Assembly (NCBI GenBank): GCA_013215525.1
Contig: JABSQY010000005.1
Span: 1-50,375, forward strand
Reading direction: 5' to 3'
DNA length: 50,375 nucleotides
From: Nanoarchaeales archaeon
Lineage (GTDB): Archaea > Nanobdellota > Nanobdellia > Woesearchaeales > UBA583
The notes beneath the pieces were generated by a model that did not search any database, was not told the origin of the DNA, and was given only the letters and a program-made list of their open reading frames with translations. Of the stretch, positions 49,436 to 50,375 are shown in pieces; positions within the stretch are counted from its first letter, which is position 1; every line of letters begins with the position of its first letter. Position numbers and translations under genes: made by a program.

Positions 49436-50127
49436 TTAAAAAAACTATTAAATCATTAAAATTAGGTTTTGAGTTAGGTTTTATTACTTTATTATTAATT
49501 GGTCTAATTTATTATTTTAATTTAACTCAATATATAAATATTGAACAAATGAAATATTTTATTGAGATTAGTGGGATGTATGGGATGATAATTTATATTT
49601 TAGGATTTTTATTTTTATCTTTAATTGGAATTTCTGTAACTCCTTTAATTATTTTAGGAGGAGTTTTGTTTAGTTATAAAAATGGATTTATTGTATCTTT
49701 TATTGCTTTATTTTTAGCATCAGTTATAGCTTTTTATGTGTCGCATTTTGTTAGTAATATTATTCATAAAGGAAAACATAAAACACATGGTCATAAGTTT
49801 AAAGTGATTGATAAAATAATTAAAAAACTAGAATCTAAAATTTCACATAATCAATTTAAAACTATATTTTTATCTAAATTTCTTATTCCTAATATTCTAG
49901 TTAGTTATGCTTTGGGTACAATGTATAGTGAAATTCGTAAAGTTACATTTATTGTTGCAACGTTTTTAAATAATTTAGTTTATTGTTTTTTATTAATTTT
50001 TTTAGGGTCAAAGTTTACTGAAAATCTTTCTTATTTGTTTGTTGCTCTTGCGTTTGTATTTGGTTTTTATATTATTAGATATTATTATAAATCTCATTAT
50101 ACACATACTGCGCCTAGTGTTGATTAA
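49432..50127 (+). CDS. VTT (TVP38/TMEM64, DedA-like) membrane protein
   Basis: A 231-aa polytopic membrane protein. It has an N-terminal helix (about 15-32), then the VTT core with the re-entrant loop FLFLSLIGISVTPLIILGGVLF and FIVSFIALFLASVIAFYVS, a His/Lys-rich cytoplasmic loop (about 103-130), and IFLSKFLIPNILVSYALGTM before the last helices. Members of this superfamily act in phospholipid or carrier-lipid movement in bacteria and eukaryotes; an archaeal function is not established. Translationally coupled to the hydrolase gene. Confidence 0.85.
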   Translation: MIKKTIKSLKLGFELGFITLLLIGLIYYFNLTQYINIEQMKYFIEISGMYGMIIYILGFLFLSLIGISVTPLIILGGVLFSYKNGFIVSFIALFLASVIAFYVSHFVSNIIHKGKHKTHGHKFKVIDKIIKKLESKISHNQFKTIFLSKFLIPNILVSYALGTMYSEIRKVTFIVATFLNNLVYCFLLIFLGSKFTENLSYLFVALAFVFGFYIIRYYYKSHYTHTAPSVD

Positions 50128-50143
50128 TTGATAATTAATACTA
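50115..50143 (+). terminator. Hairpin across the stop of the VTT gene
   Basis: ATTAATT-GAT-AATTAAT with an outer TAGT/ACTA pairing and a 4-nt bulge. The stop codon (50125-50127) is inside the stem, and CTTTTT follows. It repeats the 3-nt-loop pattern of the other stop-straddling hairpins. Confidence 0.45.
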
Positions 50144-50177
50144 ATCTTTTTAAAAGATATTTGTGTGAGATAGTTAT

Positions 50178-50375
50178 ATGGCTAAACATTATGAACCACT
50201 TTGTAACTTTTATCATCATGATGAAAAAAAACATAATTTATTTTCTAATTTTTTAAATTTAGTTTATATATATGTAAGTTATAATTTTATTATGTTAAAT
50301 GTCTATAAATGTTTTCTCACTGGAAGTACAGGAGGACATGACCCTGATTTATCAATGTATGACCCATGTAATTTA
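50178..50375 (+). CDS. 5' part of an unidentified gene, cut by the window end
   Basis: An open frame of 66 codons runs off the right edge. It starts MAKHYEPLCNFYHHDE with TATA-like CTTTTTAAAAGATATTT 27 nt upstream. An in-frame Met at 50292 has its own TATA-like TTTATATATA about 26 nt upstream and is a rival start. Cys and His are frequent, and the visible end reads GSTGGHDPDLSMYDPCNL. The product is not recognised. Confidence 0.5.
   Translation, partial: MAKHYEPLCNFYHHDEKKHNLFSNFLNLVYIYVSYNFIMLNVYKCFLTGSTGGHDPDLSMYDPCNL

Noticed and set aside
1..50375. Genome-wide recoding of TGA as glycine or tryptophan
   Set aside because: TGA works as a stop at the ATGA overlaps of purK/purE, the pre-moxR gene/moxR and hydrolase/VTT, and in two MFS genes. 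Only two in-frame TGA codons interrupt genes, so nonsense mutations are simpler; the local cases are kept as findings.
1..50375. CRISPR array
   Set aside because: No regularly spaced identical repeats with unique spacers, and no cas genes. The repeats seen are intergenic E elements, MFS spacers and intragenic HA repeats.

Overview
The window is AT-rich DNA from an archaeon, probably a small-genome DPANN lineage of the Woesearchaeota/Pacearchaeota type. That placement is inferred, with no marker phylogeny behind it. Archaeal hallmarks are Rpo7 (RpoE'), Spt4, RNase P protein Rnp4, a Nip7-like PUA protein, the archaeal IMP cyclohydrolase PurO, and a TATA element about 25-28 nt before many start codons, implying mostly leaderless mRNAs. 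Bacterial-looking additions are MutL, an RluA pseudouridine synthase, a BRO-domain protein and a cyclodipeptide synthase.

Layout. 1-186 is the 3' end of 23S rRNA, with no 5S gene behind it. 0.5-9.4 kb is housekeeping: mutL, a DHH phosphoesterase, ahpC, rpe, a TrmB regulator with a divergent unknown gene, the rpo7-spt4-PUA-rnp4 group, and a CBS protein with a possible ribosome-binding tail. A tRNA-Glu(CUC) follows. 9.9-25.4 kb is a nearly complete de novo purine cluster: purSL, purQ, purK, purE, purC, purB, purO, an AICAR transformylase, purN and purM, with a PfkB kinase and a HAD phosphatase. Only purF and purD are missing for PRPP to IMP. 25.7-30.0 kb is a Bat-like operon: Gln-rich membrane protein, MoxR, DUF58, VWA.

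30-38.3 kb holds a VOC protein, a guanylate-kinase-like protein without a P-loop, three tandem MFS paralogues (one interrupted by TGA), a PQ-loop protein, RluA and a double Lrp/AsnC regulator. 38.4-48.4 kb is accessory: a cyclodipeptide synthase of the NYH type, a BRO gene and a DKNYY fragment between direct repeats, a protein joining a HEPN-like N-terminus to seven helicase-associated repeats, two nucleotidyltransferases (one with an in-frame TGA), a coiled-coil protein, an AAA/ABC ATPase and small membrane proteins. The end carries an alpha/beta hydrolase-like gene overlapping a VTT membrane protein, then a gene cut by the window edge.

Two signals go beyond genes. The first is a family of structured intergenic elements at 35.9, 37.1, 39.1, 40.6 and perhaps 48.4 kb. 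Its first hairpin changes sequence between copies but keeps pairing, as expected of a structured RNA. The second is a set of strong hairpins laid across stop codons at the ends of many transcription units.
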